Assembly (NCBI GenBank): GCA_002798175.1
Contig: NWQL01000004.1
Coordinates: 184,605 to 240,865, forward strand
From: Lysobacteraceae bacterium NML91-0213
GTDB taxonomy: Bacteria > Pseudomonadota > Gammaproteobacteria > Xanthomonadales > Xanthomonadaceae
Direction: 5' to 3'
DNA: 56,261 nt
Positions 31,387-41,319 of this stretch are shown here, in pieces. Under the pieces are notes generated by a model. It did no database searches. It was not told the DNA's origin and worked only from the letters and a program-made list of their open reading frames with translations. The position numbers were made by a program, and so were the translations under genes. How positions within the stretch are numbered: the stretch's first letter is position 1; every line of letters starts with the position of its first letter.

Positions 31387-31815
31387 CTAGGAAGCGATAT
31401 AGCGCTGCAGCTGGTCCAGTTCCACCTGCTGGTCCTCGATGACCGCCTTGACCAGGTCGCCGATCGAGACGATGCCGACCACCCGCCCGTCCTCGAGCAC
31501 CGGCAGATGGCGGAAGCGGCCATCGGTCATCAGTTGCATGCAGCGCGGCACGGTCTCGTCCGGGCCAATGGTGGCGACCGCATCCACCATGATGTCGCGC
31601 ACCGGCGTCTGCTGCGACGTGCGTCCGGTCAGCACCACTTTGCGGGCGTAATCCCGCTCGGACACGATGCCGGCCAGGCGGTCGTGGTCGAGCACCAGGA
31701 CGGACCCGATCCCGTGCTCGGCCATCAGCCGCAACGCCTCGATCACAGGTGCGTCGGGACCGATCGCATGCACCTCAGGATTCTTCGACTCCAGCACCTG
31801 CCGCACGGTACGCAT
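31387..31815 (-). CDS. Twin CBS-domain protein
   Basis: A 142-residue protein made of two CBS domains, roughly residues 10-65 and 73-130. Motifs are GIGSVLVLDHDRLAGIVSERDY in the first and DGRFRHLPVLEDGRVVGIVS in the second. Such stand-alone pairs bind adenosine nucleotides and act as regulatory modules; the partner is unknown. A strong GGAGGTG ribosome site precedes the ATG at 31815. The start lies 41 bp inside the end of the upstream GT2 gene, so the two are translationally linked. Confidence 0.9.
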   Translation of the reverse strand: MRTVRQVLESKNPEVHAIGPDAPVIEALRLMAEHGIGSVLVLDHDRLAGIVSERDYARKVVLTGRTSQQTPVRDIMVDAVATIGPDETVPRCMQLMTDGRFRHLPVLEDGRVVGIVSIGDLVKAVIEDQQVELDQLQRYIAS

Positions 31816-32800
31816 GGCGTTCCACCTCCATCGTCGATACGGACGGGCAGCATACCCCGCGTGCCGGCTGCCAGGCGTCGACGAGGTAGAGCGGGCGCTG
31901 CTTGGATTCCTCGTACAGCCGGCCCAGGTACTCGCCGATCAGTCCGAGCGCGATCAGCTGCATGCCACCCAGGAACAGGATCACCGTCATCATCGTCGGC
32001 CAGCCCGCGACCGGGTCGCGCCAGATCAGCGCCTTGACCACGATCCACAGCGCGTACACGAAGGCCAGCAGTGCGGTGCCCAGGCCGACGTACGTCGCCA
32101 GGCGCAACGGCGCGGTGGAGAAACTGGTCACGCCTTCGAGCGCGAAGTTCCACAGTCGCCAGAAATTGAACTTGCTGTGCCCGGCCAGGCGCGCATCGCG
32201 CTGGTAGGGCACCGCGATGCGGTTGAAGCCCACCCAGCCGAACAGGCCCTTCATGAAACGATGGCGCTCGCGCAGCTGCCGCAGTGCCGACAGTGCACGC
32301 GGCGACAGCAGCCGGAAGTCACCGGTGTCGACCGGGATCGGGGTCTTCGACAGCCGCAGCATCACCCGGTAGAACAGGTGCGCGGACGCACGCTTGAGCC
32401 AGGTCTCGCCCTCGCGCTCGGTGCGGGTGCCGTAAATATCGTCATAGCCCTGCCGCCACAGCGCGACGAACTCCGGCACCAGTTCCGGCGGGTCCTGTCC
32501 GTCGGCATCGAGGATCACCGCGGCGCCCTCCTCGACCAGGTCCAGGCCGGCGGTCAGTGCCGCTTCCTTGCCGAAGTTGCGCGACAGCCGCACCAGGGCG
32601 ACGCGCGCGTCGGCGGCGGCGAATTCCTGCAGGACCGTCCAGGTGCGATCGCGGCTGCCGTCATCGACGTACAGCACGCCGCCGTCGATTCCATCGCCAA
32701 GCAGGCCATCCAGCACGTCGAGGATGCGCCCATGCAGGACGGGCAGCGCTTCGGCCTCGTTGAAGGCGGCAACGACGATGGTCAGGCGGTCATGGCTCAT
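31775..32800 (-). CDS. GtrB-like membrane glycosyltransferase (GT2)
   Basis: A 341-residue family 2 transferase with TIVVAAFNEAEALPVL, the DDGSRD motif (46-51), ILDADGQDPPE, and two C-terminal transmembrane helices around 235-258 and 270-292. These match the polyprenyl-phosphate glucosyltransferases (GtrB/YfdH, DPM1-like) that load a sugar on undecaprenyl phosphate for envelope decoration. The rest of a GtrABC system is absent nearby. I use the ATG at 32800; the ATG at 32809 adds three residues. The C-terminal 14 codons overlap the CBS gene start in another frame. Confidence 0.9.
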   Translation of the reverse strand: MSHDRLTIVVAAFNEAEALPVLHGRILDVLDGLLGDGIDGGVLYVDDGSRDRTWTVLQEFAAADARVALVRLSRNFGKEAALTAGLDLVEEGAAVILDADGQDPPELVPEFVALWRQGYDDIYGTRTEREGETWLKRASAHLFYRVMLRLSKTPIPVDTGDFRLLSPRALSALRQLRERHRFMKGLFGWVGFNRIAVPYQRDARLAGHSKFNFWRLWNFALEGVTSFSTAPLRLATYVGLGTALLAFVYALWIVVKALIWRDPVAGWPTMMTVILFLGGMQLIALGLIGEYLGRLYEESKQRPLYLVDAWQPARGVCCPSVSTMEVERHAYRAAGAGVEES

Positions 32801-32904
32801 GGCGCGCATGCTAGCGGCTGGCGGCGGCGACTGCGCGTCGCGTGGCCGGTGCGGCGACCTGCATGCGACGACGCGAGCGCCTCCGTCTGTGCCGGACCGC
32901 GCCG

Positions 32905-33648
32905 CTACTGCAGCTGCCGCAGGTGCGCCTCGCCACCGATCTGCCGCATCTGCCGCTGGATCGCCCCGGTACGCCGCTGCACGTACGGGCCCGGGCGTGT
33001 CGCGCTGTAACGGCGCGGGCTCGGCAGCACGGCGGCCAGCCGCGCACTCTGCGTCCAGTCCAGGGACGATGCATCGCGACCGAAAAACCGTTGCGCCGCT
33101 GCCTGCGCCCCGTAGACGCCGTCGCCGAATTCCGCGACGTTGACGTAGACCTCGAGGATGCGCTGCTTGGGCCACAGCAGTTCGATCAGCACCGTGTACC
33201 AGGCCTCCAGCCCCTTGCGCACCCAGCTGCGGCCGCTCCACAGGAACAGGTTGCGCGCGACCTGCTGGCTGATGGTGCTGGCGCCACGCGTGCGGCCGCC
33301 ACGCGCGTTGTGCGCGCGTGCCTTCTCGATGGCCTCGAAATCGAAGCCGCGATGGCGGGCGAAGTTCTGGTCCTCCGATGCGATCACCGCCAGCGGCAAC
33401 GCCGGCGCGATCGCGTCCCAGTCCCGCCATTCGTAGTCGATGCGCTCCGGCCCGGCGCCGGTCCAGGCAGCAACCTGCCGCGCGGCCATATACGCGGAGA
33501 ACGGCGGATCGACGAATCGCAGGGCGAGCACCTGCAGCACGCTCAGCAGCAGCAGCGCCAGCGGCAGCTTCCACAGCCAGTGCCAGCGGCTGCGTCGCCG
33601 CCGCGGTGGGTCCTGCAGGTCGATGGTCCCGTCGCGTTGTGCTTGCAT
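32905..33648 (-). CDS. mtgA: Monofunctional biosynthetic peptidoglycan transglycosylase
   Basis: A 247-residue GT51 enzyme that polymerises glycan strands from lipid II. One N-terminal transmembrane helix ([20 protein letters not shown], about 26-45) anchors it. The catalytic motif [15 protein letters not shown] carries the general-base glutamate. It is followed by [15 protein letters not shown] and [19 protein letters not shown], with the C-terminal glutamine-rich tail. There is no transpeptidase domain. I chose the ATG at 33648, with GGGAG directly upstream, over longer frames that lack a ribosome site. It is divergent from hslO. Confidence 0.95.
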   Translation of the reverse strand: MQAQRDGTIDLQDPPRRRRSRWHWLWKLPLALLLLSVLQVLALRFVDPPFSAYMAARQVAAWTGAGPERIDYEWRDWDAIAPALPLAVIASEDQNFARHRGFDFEAIEKARAHNARGGRTRGASTISQQVARNLFLWSGRSWVRKGLEAWYTVLIELLWPKQRILEVYVNVAEFGDGVYGAQAAAQRFFGRDASSLDWTQSARLAAVLPSPRRYSATRPGPYVQRRTGAIQRQMRQIGGEAHLRQLQ

Positions 33649-33705
33649 GCCACTCCCGTCGCCCCCACTTCCCGGGGGCTGCCGTCGCCGTGATGCCGAC
33701 CGCGG

Positions 33706-33712
33706 CATTATC
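33706..33712. promoter_or_regulatory. Bidirectional -10 element between mtgA and hslO
   Basis: The 7-bp element reads CATTAT on plus (33706-33711) and GATAAT on minus (33712-33707). It would give about a 20-nt leader to hslO and about 50 nt to mtgA. Confidence 0.4.
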
Positions 33713-33739
33713 CGGCACATCGTGCCTTACGGACTTCCC

Positions 33740-34645
33740 ATGACCCTGCCCGCCGATACCGACCGCCTCGACCGTTTCCTGCTGCCCCATGCCGGTGTGC
33801 GTGGCGTGCGCGTCCATCTACGCGACACCTGGCAGCGGATTGCCGCCAGCGAGGCCTACCCCGCGGCCGTGGCGCGCACCCTGGGTGAAGCCGTGGCGGC
33901 CAGCGCGCTGTTCACCGCGCATGCAAAGGTGGACGGGCGGCTGTCAGTGCAGCTGCGCGGCGATGGCCCGGTCCGCGCGCTGTTTGTCGAATGCACCGCG
34001 CAGGGCACCCTGCGTGGCCTGGCCCACTTCGACGCGGCAGCGGCGCAGGCGGCCGGACCCGACCTGCGTCGTCTTGCCGGCGACAACGCCGTCATGGCCA
34101 TCACCATCGAGAACCCGGGCCCGGGCCGCGATCCCACGCGCTACCAGGGTCTGGTCGGCATCGCGTCAGCCAGCCTGGCCGACGCGTTCGAAACCTATTT
34201 CCGGCAGTCCGAGCAGTTGCCCACCCGCCTGTTGCTGACCGCGACCGATGGACTGTGCGCCGGCCTCATGCTGCAGAAGCTGCCCGGCGACCCGGGGGAT
34301 GACGACGGCTGGAACCGCGTCAATGCACTGTTCGACACCCTGCGCGAGGACGAGCTCCAGGCGTGGACCAACGACCAGCTGCTGCGTCGGCTGTTCAACG
34401 AGGAGGACGCGCAACCGCTGGGGGGCCGGAACCTGGCATTCGGCTGTTCGTGTTCGCGCGAGCGTGTCGAGGGCGTGCTGATGTCGCTCGGCCACGCCGA
34501 GGCGATGGCCGCAACCACCGAGCGCGGGCATGCCGAGGTGCGCTGCGAGTTCTGCGGACAACGCTACGCATTTGATCCGGCCGAAGTTGACGCCCTGTTC
34601 ACCTCGTCGCCGGTTCCAATGGCCGCGCCGGAGCGCCTGCAGTAA
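33740..34645 (+). CDS. hslO: Redox-activated chaperone Hsp33
   Basis: Hsp33 is a holdase activated by oxidative unfolding. The 301-residue product has the N-terminal domain, with LGEAVAASALFTAHAKVDGRLSVQLRG and YQGLVGI, and the C-terminal zinc switch. The four cysteines are GCSCSRERV and RCEFCGQRY (C-x-C...C-x2-C), complete. The ATG at 33740 is the only one that gives the standard start (MTLPADTDRLDRFLL). Confidence 0.96.
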   Translation: MTLPADTDRLDRFLLPHAGVRGVRVHLRDTWQRIAASEAYPAAVARTLGEAVAASALFTAHAKVDGRLSVQLRGDGPVRALFVECTAQGTLRGLAHFDAAAAQAAGPDLRRLAGDNAVMAITIENPGPGRDPTRYQGLVGIASASLADAFETYFRQSEQLPTRLLLTATDGLCAGLMLQKLPGDPGDDDGWNRVNALFDTLREDELQAWTNDQLLRRLFNEEDAQPLGGRNLAFGCSCSRERVEGVLMSLGHAEAMAATTERGHAEVRCEFCGQRYAFDPAEVDALFTSSPVPMAAPERLQ

Positions 34646-34669
34646 CAGGAGGCCTTGCGGCATCGGGGA

Positions 34670-34698
34670 TTGTTAAATAAACATAAACGGAATACAGT
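34670..34698 (+). promoter_or_regulatory. Promoter TTGTTA-17-TACAGT
   Basis: The AT-rich island after hslO contains a -35-like TTGTTA (34670-34675), a 17-bp spacer and a -10-like TACAGT (34693-34698). It would start transcription about 43 nt before the ATG at 34748. Confidence 0.5.
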
Positions 34699-34747
34699 CG
34701 GATCCCGGTTCCGGGAACTCCCGGCCCTTGCCAGAGTCGGTCTGATC

Positions 34748-35629
34748 ATGCTGCTGCGCCTCGCTCCGCTTGCACTTTCGGCCCTGCTCGCCTTCGGCGC
34801 GGCAGCGGACGTGCACGCACAGAGCCGCGCGGCCGTATCCGAACAGCAGGCCGTGCTGCCCATCTGGAACAACACCAGTGGCCGGCTGGAGGCCCTGCTG
34901 GTGCTCGAGCCCACCGAAGAAGGGCGGACGCAGGCGGGGGCACGCTGGCGCTTTGGCGGCAATCGCCTCGATGCCGCGTTCGGTCTGGAAACCGGCGATT
35001 CGCTGGGCCTGCTGTGCGACTACCGCGGCGCGATGACCCATGCACTGGGCACGCTGGCCAACAACTGCGCACTCGCATCGCTGGACCTCGATGGCGATTC
35101 CGCCAGTGCCCGCCGTGGCGTTGCAAGCGCGGCGATCAGCCGAGACGGCAGCCGGATCGGCGTGAGCATGGGCGAGACCCGTGGTCACCTGCCCGCATGG
35201 CTGACATCCGGCCGCGCCGGCGCCGGCAGCAGCGATTTCGATTCCAACGACCTGACGGTCTTCGCCCAGAAGAACATCAGCGACCAGGGCTATGTGTCCA
35301 TTGCCGGCACCGTTGCCAAGGCGCGCCTCATTCCCTACGCGCAGGCGCCGCTGGACCTCGCCGACCGCTGGGACAGCAAGTCGCTCAGCGTCGGCGGTGG
35401 TTACGGTCGCTTCGGGGCGAGCATCATCGGCCAGGTGATCGACAGTCCCGGCCAGCCGCGCTGGGAAGGCCTGGGCGTCGGGCTGACCTGGCGCACGCCG
35501 TGGAGCGGTCAGCTCACGGTGGGTGCCGACAACATCGTCACCCGGGGCCGCAATCCGTTCGCCCTGCGCGGGGAGAACGGCGAGGACGAAGGCACCGTGC
35601 CCTACGTCCGTTACGAGCAGGATCTCTGA
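34748..35629 (+). CDS. Exported protein, possible outer-membrane beta-barrel
   Basis: The 293-residue product has a signal peptide (LLRLAPLALSALLAFGAAADVHAQ) and no lipobox. The mature part alternates hydrophobic and polar residues with many glycine-aromatic turns (for example LLVLEPTEEGRTQAGARWRFGG and SVGGGYGRFGASIIGQVID). It ends ...VPYVRYEQDL, compatible with an outer-membrane barrel. I do not recognise a family. A long leader with a CCGGGAACTCCCGG inverted repeat precedes the ATG at 34748. A longer frame starting at 34655 would lie across the promoter. Confidence 0.65.
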   Translation: MLLRLAPLALSALLAFGAAADVHAQSRAAVSEQQAVLPIWNNTSGRLEALLVLEPTEEGRTQAGARWRFGGNRLDAAFGLETGDSLGLLCDYRGAMTHALGTLANNCALASLDLDGDSASARRGVASAAISRDGSRIGVSMGETRGHLPAWLTSGRAGAGSSDFDSNDLTVFAQKNISDQGYVSIAGTVAKARLIPYAQAPLDLADRWDSKSLSVGGGYGRFGASIIGQVIDSPGQPRWEGLGVGLTWRTPWSGQLTVGADNIVTRGRNPFALRGENGEDEGTVPYVRYEQDL

Positions 35630-36126
35630 CCCGGAGCTGGCGTTCCGGCGCTTGCGTCGCCCAGGTGTCTCCGACAGCACCCATCGCCCCCCGGCCGCGA
35701 GCCCGACTGCACCCGAGGCGATAGCGCTTGCGCTGCGTGGCGGCCCGCACCGGGTGCGATCGAAAGCTGCTGCCTCAATCCGGGCACCACAGTCGGTTCT
35801 GGCGGCCACGGCCGCGTGCTGCCACCGCTGGGGGTGAAGTCATGTCGCCGCGGATGACCTGATATCTGGTGCCATCCTGCAGCTCCGACCCGCACGCGAC
35901 TCGCTCCCCAACTCGGGACACCACGGTGCGCGCTCGACACTGCCCGAACAGCTGCTCGACGCGCCTATCACGCGTCGGTTACGCAATCCACCCCATTTGT
36001 TAACGACACTTTAATTTCTCTCCAAGGGGGTCTAGTATCGGGACCGGCCTTGCCGGATTTGGCGTCTCGGTTGACTCCACCGGCGGGTTCCCATGGGAAT
36101 TTCCCAAGACATACTTGGAGAGAGAG
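35630..36126. other. 497-bp non-coding region upstream of the TonB receptor
   Basis: I see no convincing gene. Short open frames lack start signals. The 3' part is promoter-like: AT-rich TTTAATTT at 36010-36017 and TAGTAT at 36033-36038 (weak -35, 17-bp spacing). A leader of about 80 nt follows, with a perfect 12-bp palindrome TTCCCATGGGAA (36088-36099) and then GGAG before the start. The 5' part (35630-35950) is GC-rich with no recognised element. Confidence 0.6.
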
Positions 36127-39100
36127 ATGATGTTGAAGACCAACAAGCTCCGCGACGCGATCACCTTCGCGCTCGTTGCGGGCACCACCGCCGCCGCCGG
36201 AACCGGCGTGGCCTTTGCCCAGGAAGGCCAGCAGGCGACCACGCTGGACCGCATCCAGGTCACCGGCTCGCGCATCCGCCAGGTGGACGTGGAAACCGCC
36301 CAGCCGGTGACGTTCGTGACCCGTGAGGAAATCCAGCGCCAGGGCTTCCAGTCCGTCGCGGACATCCTGCAGAACATCAGCGCCGTCGGCGCCCCGCCGA
36401 TCAGCCGCGCAGCGCCGCTGTCGTCGGGCGAGAACGTGGGCGGCAGCTACATCAGCCTGCGTAACCTCGGTGCTACGCGCACCCTGGTCCTGCTGAACGG
36501 CAAGCGCCTGGGCATCTCGACCAGCGGCCTGCAGGACATCGCCGCGATCCCGGCCGCCGCCATCGAGCGCATCGAAGTGCTGAAGGACGGCGCCTCGTCG
36601 ATCTACGGCTCGGACGCCATGGCCGGCGTCATCAACATCATCACCCGCACCAACTTCGAAGGCGCGGAAGCCAACGTCTACTACGGCCAGTACAGCCAAG
36701 GCGACGGCGCGATCACCAACGGCGACTTCACCCTCGGCTTCTCGGGTGACCGTGGCTCGCTGACCGTGACGGGTGACTGGCGCAAGGAAGACGGCGTTGC
36801 AGGCCAGGACCGCTGGTTCTCGGCCTACAGCCGTACCGACCGCCACCCGACCGACCAGTGGACCGCTGCCGGCTACATCGGTGGCTTCACGATCAACCGT
36901 ACCCAGGCCGCCGGCCGGTTCCCGAACGTCACCTTCCCGACCTCGGCCACCACCCAGGTGCGCCTGGTGCCGATCGACCCGAACGGCGATCTCAACGATC
37001 CGGCGAACTGGCGGAACCAGGACACCTTCACCGGCGGCTGCCCGGCCGGCACCGGCACCCCGGTGGACTGCCTCCCCGGCTCGACCGCGGACAAGACCAA
37101 CACCAACCTGCAGATGGACGTGCACACGCCGCTGGAGACGAAGTCGCTCTTCGTCGACGGCAGCTACGACATCACCGACACCATCCGCTTCCGCACCAAC
37201 CTGGCGTACTTCAACCGCAGCACGGACCGCCTGATCGCCGGCTACCCGATGCAGGCAGGCTCGTTCGGTACCCCGATGGATGCCGACAGCTACTTCAACC
37301 CGATCGGCACCGACATCGGCACCTGGTGGCGCCGCACCTGGGAAGTGCCGCGCAGCACCAGCTCGGACTTCAACCAGTACCGTTTCAGCGGCACCTTCGA
37401 AGGCTACTTCGAGGTCGGCGACCGCATCTTCGACTGGGACGTGGGTTACCTCCACAGCGAGAGCAAGCTGACCCAGGCCTCGTTCGGCAACCTCAACCTC
37501 GCCAACGTCTCGCGCGCGGTCGGCCCGTCGTTCATGAACGCCCAGGGCCAGATCGTCTGCGGCGCCCCCGGCGCGGTCGACACCGGCTGCGTGCCGTGGA
37601 ACCCCTTCGTGGAGTACGGCGTCATCGCACCGGGCGGCATGACCGGCAACGACGCCCTGCAGCGCTTTATCTTCCAGGAAGAGCACTCCACCGGTGAGAC
37701 CACCACCCAGGTGTTCTCGGCCAACCTCGCCGGCTCGATCGTCACCCTGCCGGGCGGCGACCTGGGCTTCGCGGTCGGCGTCGAAAGCCGCAAGGAAGAC
37801 GGCATGTTCTCGCCGGACGCCCTCGCGCAGACCGGCGGTTCGACCAACCTGGCGGCCGGCCCGACCGGTGGCGGCTACCGCGTGGACGAGGCCTACCTCG
37901 AGCTCGAGGCGCCGCTGCTGTCCGGCCTGCCGTTCGCGGAAGAGCTGACCCTGACCGCGGCGACCCGTTTCTCCGACTTCGACACCTTCGGCGAGACGAC
38001 CAACAGCAAGTTCGGCCTGCGCTGGAAGCCGATCGATTCGCTGATGCTGCGCGCCACCGTGGCCGACGGCTTCCGTGCCCCGACCATCTCCGACCTGTAC
38101 GGCGGCGGCTCGCAGACCTTCTCGTTCTTCACCGACCCCTGCGACACCAACTTCGGCAGCTCGGCCACCAACGCCACCACCCGCGCCAACTGCGTGGCGG
38201 CAATGGGCGCGCTGGCCAACACCTACCGCCAGATCGGCCAGGGCTTCACCCCGGTCGGCTCGCCGAACTCGCAGACCCCCGTGGCCTTCACCTCGGGCAG
38301 CAATCCGACGCTGACCCCGGAACTGTCGAAGTCGCAGACGATCGGTTTCGTGTGGAGCCCGAGCTTCCTGGAAGGGTTCAACGCCACAGTCGACTGGTGG
38401 AAGATCCGCATCGCCGACACCATCGTCGCCGACTCGCCGACCACCATCCTCAACGACTGCTACATCCAGGGCATCACCAGCCGCTGCTCGCCGCAGCTGT
38501 TCACTCGTGATCCGGGTCAGGGTTACATCAACTTCATGAACTTCGGCGGCCGCAATGCCGGTTTCCGCAAGGCCGAAGGCTATGACATCGACCTGACCTA
38601 TCGTTGGGATGCGGGCGACTACGGCAACTTCACCGTCAACTCCAACTCCACCTACACGGTGTACGACGCGCTGGTCAGCACCAACGACCCGCGCAAGCCG
38701 CTGTCGTCGGTGGGCTTCACCTCCAGCTTCCGCCTGCGCTCCAACCTGGGCCTGAGCTGGCAGTACGGTGATTTCGGCGCCAGCTGGACGATGCGTTACT
38801 ACTCGTCGATGAAGGAAGGCTGCACCTACTTCAACAGCTCGGTGATGACGCCGCACCTCGAGTGCAACGAGATCACCTACGCACCGACCGGCATCATCAA
38901 CGCCGACGGTTCGCTGGCGAGTGGCCTGTCGCGTCGCAACAAGAACGGTTCCACCACGTTCAACGACGTGCAGTTCCGCTGGCAGGCGCCGTGGAATGCG
39001 ACGATCGCCGTCGGTGCGAACAACGTGTTCGAGAAGTACGGCCCGCCGATGTACACCCAGCCGAGCGCGAACTTCGCCTACTACGGCGGCTTCGACATCG

Positions 39101-39138
39101 GTCGCTTCGTGTACATGAAGTACCAGCAGCGCTTCTGA
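36127..39138 (+). CDS. Oar-like TonB-dependent outer-membrane receptor
   Basis: A 1003-residue TonB-dependent receptor. The signal peptide is residues 1-32 (cut after VAFAQ). [11 protein letters not shown] at about 39-49 is the TonB-box region. A plug domain follows, with [39 protein letters not shown] and [20 protein letters not shown] 22-strand barrel ends in the obligatory C-terminal phenylalanine (KYQQRF). Ligand is unknown; family members take siderophores, vitamin B12, or plant polysaccharides. Start: the ATG at 36127 with GGAG six bases upstream, over an in-frame TTG at 36115. It is followed by a strong terminator. Confidence 0.92.
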   Translation: MMLKTNKLRDAITFALVAGTTAAAGTGVAFAQEGQQATTLDRIQVTGSRIRQVDVETAQPVTFVTREEIQRQGFQSVADILQNISAVGAPPISRAAPLSSGENVGGSYISLRNLGATRTLVLLNGKRLGISTSGLQDIAAIPAAAIERIEVLKDGASSIYGSDAMAGVINIITRTNFEGAEANVYYGQYSQGDGAITNGDFTLGFSGDRGSLTVTGDWRKEDGVAGQDRWFSAYSRTDRHPTDQWTAAGYIGGFTINRTQAAGRFPNVTFPTSATTQVRLVPIDPNGDLNDPANWRNQDTFTGGCPAGTGTPVDCLPGSTADKTNTNLQMDVHTPLETKSLFVDGSYDITDTIRFRTNLAYFNRSTDRLIAGYPMQAGSFGTPMDADSYFNPIGTDIGTWWRRTWEVPRSTSSDFNQYRFSGTFEGYFEVGDRIFDWDVGYLHSESKLTQASFGNLNLANVSRAVGPSFMNAQGQIVCGAPGAVDTGCVPWNPFVEYGVIAPGGMTGNDALQRFIFQEEHSTGETTTQVFSANLAGSIVTLPGGDLGFAVGVESRKEDGMFSPDALAQTGGSTNLAAGPTGGGYRVDEAYLELEAPLLSGLPFAEELTLTAATRFSDFDTFGETTNSKFGLRWKPIDSLMLRATVADGFRAPTISDLYGGGSQTFSFFTDPCDTNFGSSATNATTRANCVAAMGALANTYRQIGQGFTPVGSPNSQTPVAFTSGSNPTLTPELSKSQTIGFVWSPSFLEGFNATVDWWKIRIADTIVADSPTTILNDCYIQGITSRCSPQLFTRDPGQGYINFMNFGGRNAGFRKAEGYDIDLTYRWDAGDYGNFTVNSNSTYTVYDALVSTNDPRKPLSSVGFTSSFRLRSNLGLSWQYGDFGASWTMRYYSSMKEGCTYFNSSVMTPHLECNEITYAPTGIINADGSLASGLSRRNKNGSTTFNDVQFRWQAPWNATIAVGANNVFEKYGPPMYTQPSANFAYYGGFDIGRFVYMKYQQRF

Positions 39139-39162
39139 TCCACGCGCTGTAACTGCAACACG

Positions 39163-39192
39163 CTACGGCCCCGAAAGGGGCCGTAGTTTTTT
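39163..39192 (+). terminator. Intrinsic terminator of the TonB receptor gene
   Basis: A perfect 10-bp stem (39163-39172 / 39177-39186) with a GAAA loop is followed by six T residues (39187-39192). It lies 25 bp after the stop codon. Confidence 0.93.
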
Positions 39193-39357
39193 GTGCATCC
39201 CCTGGGCGGAATGGCAACCGTTCCGTCGGTCCCGTCCGATGTACGCACGGAGCGCCCCTCCACCGGCCGCAGGCGTTCACCCCGCTCGCATGAGGCCGCC
39301 GAGCTGTGGCTACGTTGGGGGCACGCGCGGCTGAGCGATCGCTGTCAACGCACCACG

Positions 39358-39386
39358 AAAAAGGCCTTCCCGCGAGGGAAGGCCTT
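39358..39386 (-). terminator. Intrinsic terminator of pckG
   Basis: An 11-bp stem (39361-39371 / 39376-39386, AAGGCCTTCCC arms, GCGA loop) is followed on the minus strand by a short T-run. It lies about 30 bp after the pckG stop. A weaker T-rich stretch on plus suggests bidirectional use. Confidence 0.82.
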
Positions 39387-39416
39387 CTTTGTTCTACACG
39401 CGGGACCAGGACGCGA

Positions 39417-41198
39417 TCAGCCGCGCAGTGCCTCCGGCAGACGGTCGCCGTAGGCTGCGTACTGCGCCTGCACGTCGGCGTGCTCGGCCGCCCAGCCGGC
39501 TTCGTCGACAGCCAGCAGGTTCTCCAGCGCACCAGCGGGCATGTCGAGCCCCTCGAGGTTGAGGTCGCCGGGCTCGGGCAGCAGGCCGATCGGCGTTTCC
39601 ACCGCGTCCGCCTTGCCATCGACGCGGCCGATGATCCACTCCAGCACGCGCATGTTGTCGCCGAACCCCGGCCACAGGAACCGGCCGTCGTCGCCCTTGC
39701 GGAACCAGTTGACGTGGAAGATCTTCGGCAGCTTCGCGTCCGCAGTATCGAACGACAGCCAGTGGGCGAAGTAGTCGCCGAAGTTGTAGCCGCAGAACGG
39801 CTTCATCGCCATCGGGTCGCGGCGCACGACGCCGACCTGGCCGGTAGCTGCTGCAGTTGTCTCCGATGCCATCGCGGCGCCGACCTGCACGCCGTGGGTC
39901 CAGTCGCGGGCCTCGAATACCAGCGGCACCAGCGACGCGCGCCGGCCACCGAAGACAATGGCCGAGATCGGCACGCCCTGCGCATCCTCCGCGCGTTCGG
40001 AATACGACGGGCACTGCGACGCGGAAACGGTGAAGCGTGCATTCGGATGCGCCGCCGGGCCGTTGGCGGGGTCGTACGGACGGCCCTTCCAGTCGAACGC
40101 GGGCACGCGGTCGTCGAGACCCTCCCACCAGGGCTGGCCGTCGTCGGTCAGGCCGACATTGGTGAAAATGGTGTCGTGCTGGATCGTCGCAAGCGCATTC
40201 GGGTTCGACTTTGCCGAGGTACCGGGCGCCACGCCGAAGAAGCCGGCTTCGGGATTGATCGCCCACAGGCGCCCATCGGCACCCGGGCGCATCCAGCAGA
40301 TGTCGTCACCCACCGTCCAGACCTTCCAGCCGGCCTCGCGGTAGCTCGCCGGCGGGATCAGCATGGCCAGGTTGGTCTTTCCGCATGCGCTCGGGAATGC
40401 AGCCGCGACGTAATGCGTCTCGCCCTGCGGGTTCTCGATGCCGACGATGAGCATGTGCTCGGCCAGCCAGCCTTCCTGCCGCGCCTGCCACGAGGCCAGC
40501 CGCAGCGCGTGGCACTTCTTGCCCAGCAGCGCATTGCCGCCGTAGCCGGAACCGTACGACTTGATCGTCAGCTCCTCGGGGAAATGCATGATGAAACGGC
40601 GGTTGGGGTCGAGCTCGCCCAGCGAGTGCAGGCCGCGCACGAAGGTCGGCGCGCCTTGGCCGGCTTCGCTGCCTTCGCGCTCGATGCGGCGCAGCGCATC
40701 GGCGCCCATGCGGGTCATGATCCGCATGTTGGCGACCACGTACGGCGAATCGGTGATCTCGACGCCGCAACGCGCCAGCGGCGAGTCGATCGGGCCCATG
40801 CAGTACGGGATCACGTACATGGTGCGCCCCTGCATGCAGCCTTCGAACAGCGCGTCGATCTTCGCGTTAGCTTCGGCCGGATCCATCCAGTGGTTGTTCG
40901 GGCCAGCGTCTTCGCGCTCGCGCGTGCACACGAAGGTGAGGTGTTCGACACGGGCAACATCATCCGGATCGGAGCGGTGCAGCCAGCAGTTGGGATGCGT
41001 GTCCGGATTCAGCGCGATCAGCGTGCCGTCCGCTTCCATGGACGCGAGCAGCGAACGGTTCTCCGCATCGCTGCCGTCGCACCAGTGGATGCGGTCCGGC
41101 CGGGTGAGCCGGGCGACGTCGTCGACCCATGCCTGCAGCGCCGCAAGCGACGTCCCGGATGCGGTATTGGAAGGAGGAAGGTCTCGGGCGGCGTTCAA
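39417..41198 (-). CDS. pckG: Phosphoenolpyruvate carboxykinase (GTP)
   Basis: PckG converts oxaloacetate plus GTP to PEP, the gateway of gluconeogenesis. The 593-residue length is typical of the GTP class. FPSACGKTNLAM contains the P-loop and reactive cysteine, SYGSGYGGNALLGKK the metal/oxaloacetate region, and KPFCGYNFGDYFAHW the guanine-side region. I chose TTG at 41198: it gives MNAARDLPPSN, and AGGAG sits 7 nt upstream. ATG at 41225 and ATG at 41255 are longer but lack that site. Minus-strand TAAAAT (41247-41242) would start transcription about 36 nt before TTG. Confidence 0.95.
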   Translation of the reverse strand: MNAARDLPPSNTASGTSLAALQAWVDDVARLTRPDRIHWCDGSDAENRSLLASMEADGTLIALNPDTHPNCWLHRSDPDDVARVEHLTFVCTREREDAGPNNHWMDPAEANAKIDALFEGCMQGRTMYVIPYCMGPIDSPLARCGVEITDSPYVVANMRIMTRMGADALRRIEREGSEAGQGAPTFVRGLHSLGELDPNRRFIMHFPEELTIKSYGSGYGGNALLGKKCHALRLASWQARQEGWLAEHMLIVGIENPQGETHYVAAAFPSACGKTNLAMLIPPASYREAGWKVWTVGDDICWMRPGADGRLWAINPEAGFFGVAPGTSAKSNPNALATIQHDTIFTNVGLTDDGQPWWEGLDDRVPAFDWKGRPYDPANGPAAHPNARFTVSASQCPSYSERAEDAQGVPISAIVFGGRRASLVPLVFEARDWTHGVQVGAAMASETTAAATGQVGVVRRDPMAMKPFCGYNFGDYFAHWLSFDTADAKLPKIFHVNWFRKGDDGRFLWPGFGDNMRVLEWIIGRVDGKADAVETPIGLLPEPGDLNLEGLDMPAGALENLLAVDEAGWAAEHADVQAQYAAYGDRLPEALRG

Positions 41199-41241
41199 AT
41201 CCGTGCTCCTGGCGCAACGCGCCATATCGGTCCAGCAGGAC

Positions 41242-41247
41242 ATTTTA
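41242..41247 (-). promoter_or_regulatory. -10 element TAAAAT of pckG
   Basis: TAAAAT on the minus strand gives a predicted leader of about 36 nt with AGGAG before TTG 41198. No strong -35 is seen. Confidence 0.5.
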
Positions 41248-41319
41248 GGGGACATGGCGCTGCGAATCCGATGCGCCTGCGTGATGGAACGGGAAGCCGC
41301 GCGGAACCTGCGGGATTTA

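Noticed and set aside
31775..33817. Extension of the GT2 frame upstream through mtgA to 33817
   Set aside because: The upstream part lies inside mtgA in another frame and adds arginine/alanine-rich text unlike any transferase. The start at 32800 gives the normal N-terminus.
35630..35950. Decayed gene between the outer-membrane candidate and the TonB receptor
   Set aside because: No frame shows family resemblance, and short open stretches are expected by chance at this GC content.
35968..38856. A 962-codon frame antisense to the TonB receptor
   Set aside because: The translation is an antisense shadow of the receptor; signal peptide, TonB box, plug and terminal phenylalanine are all on the plus strand.
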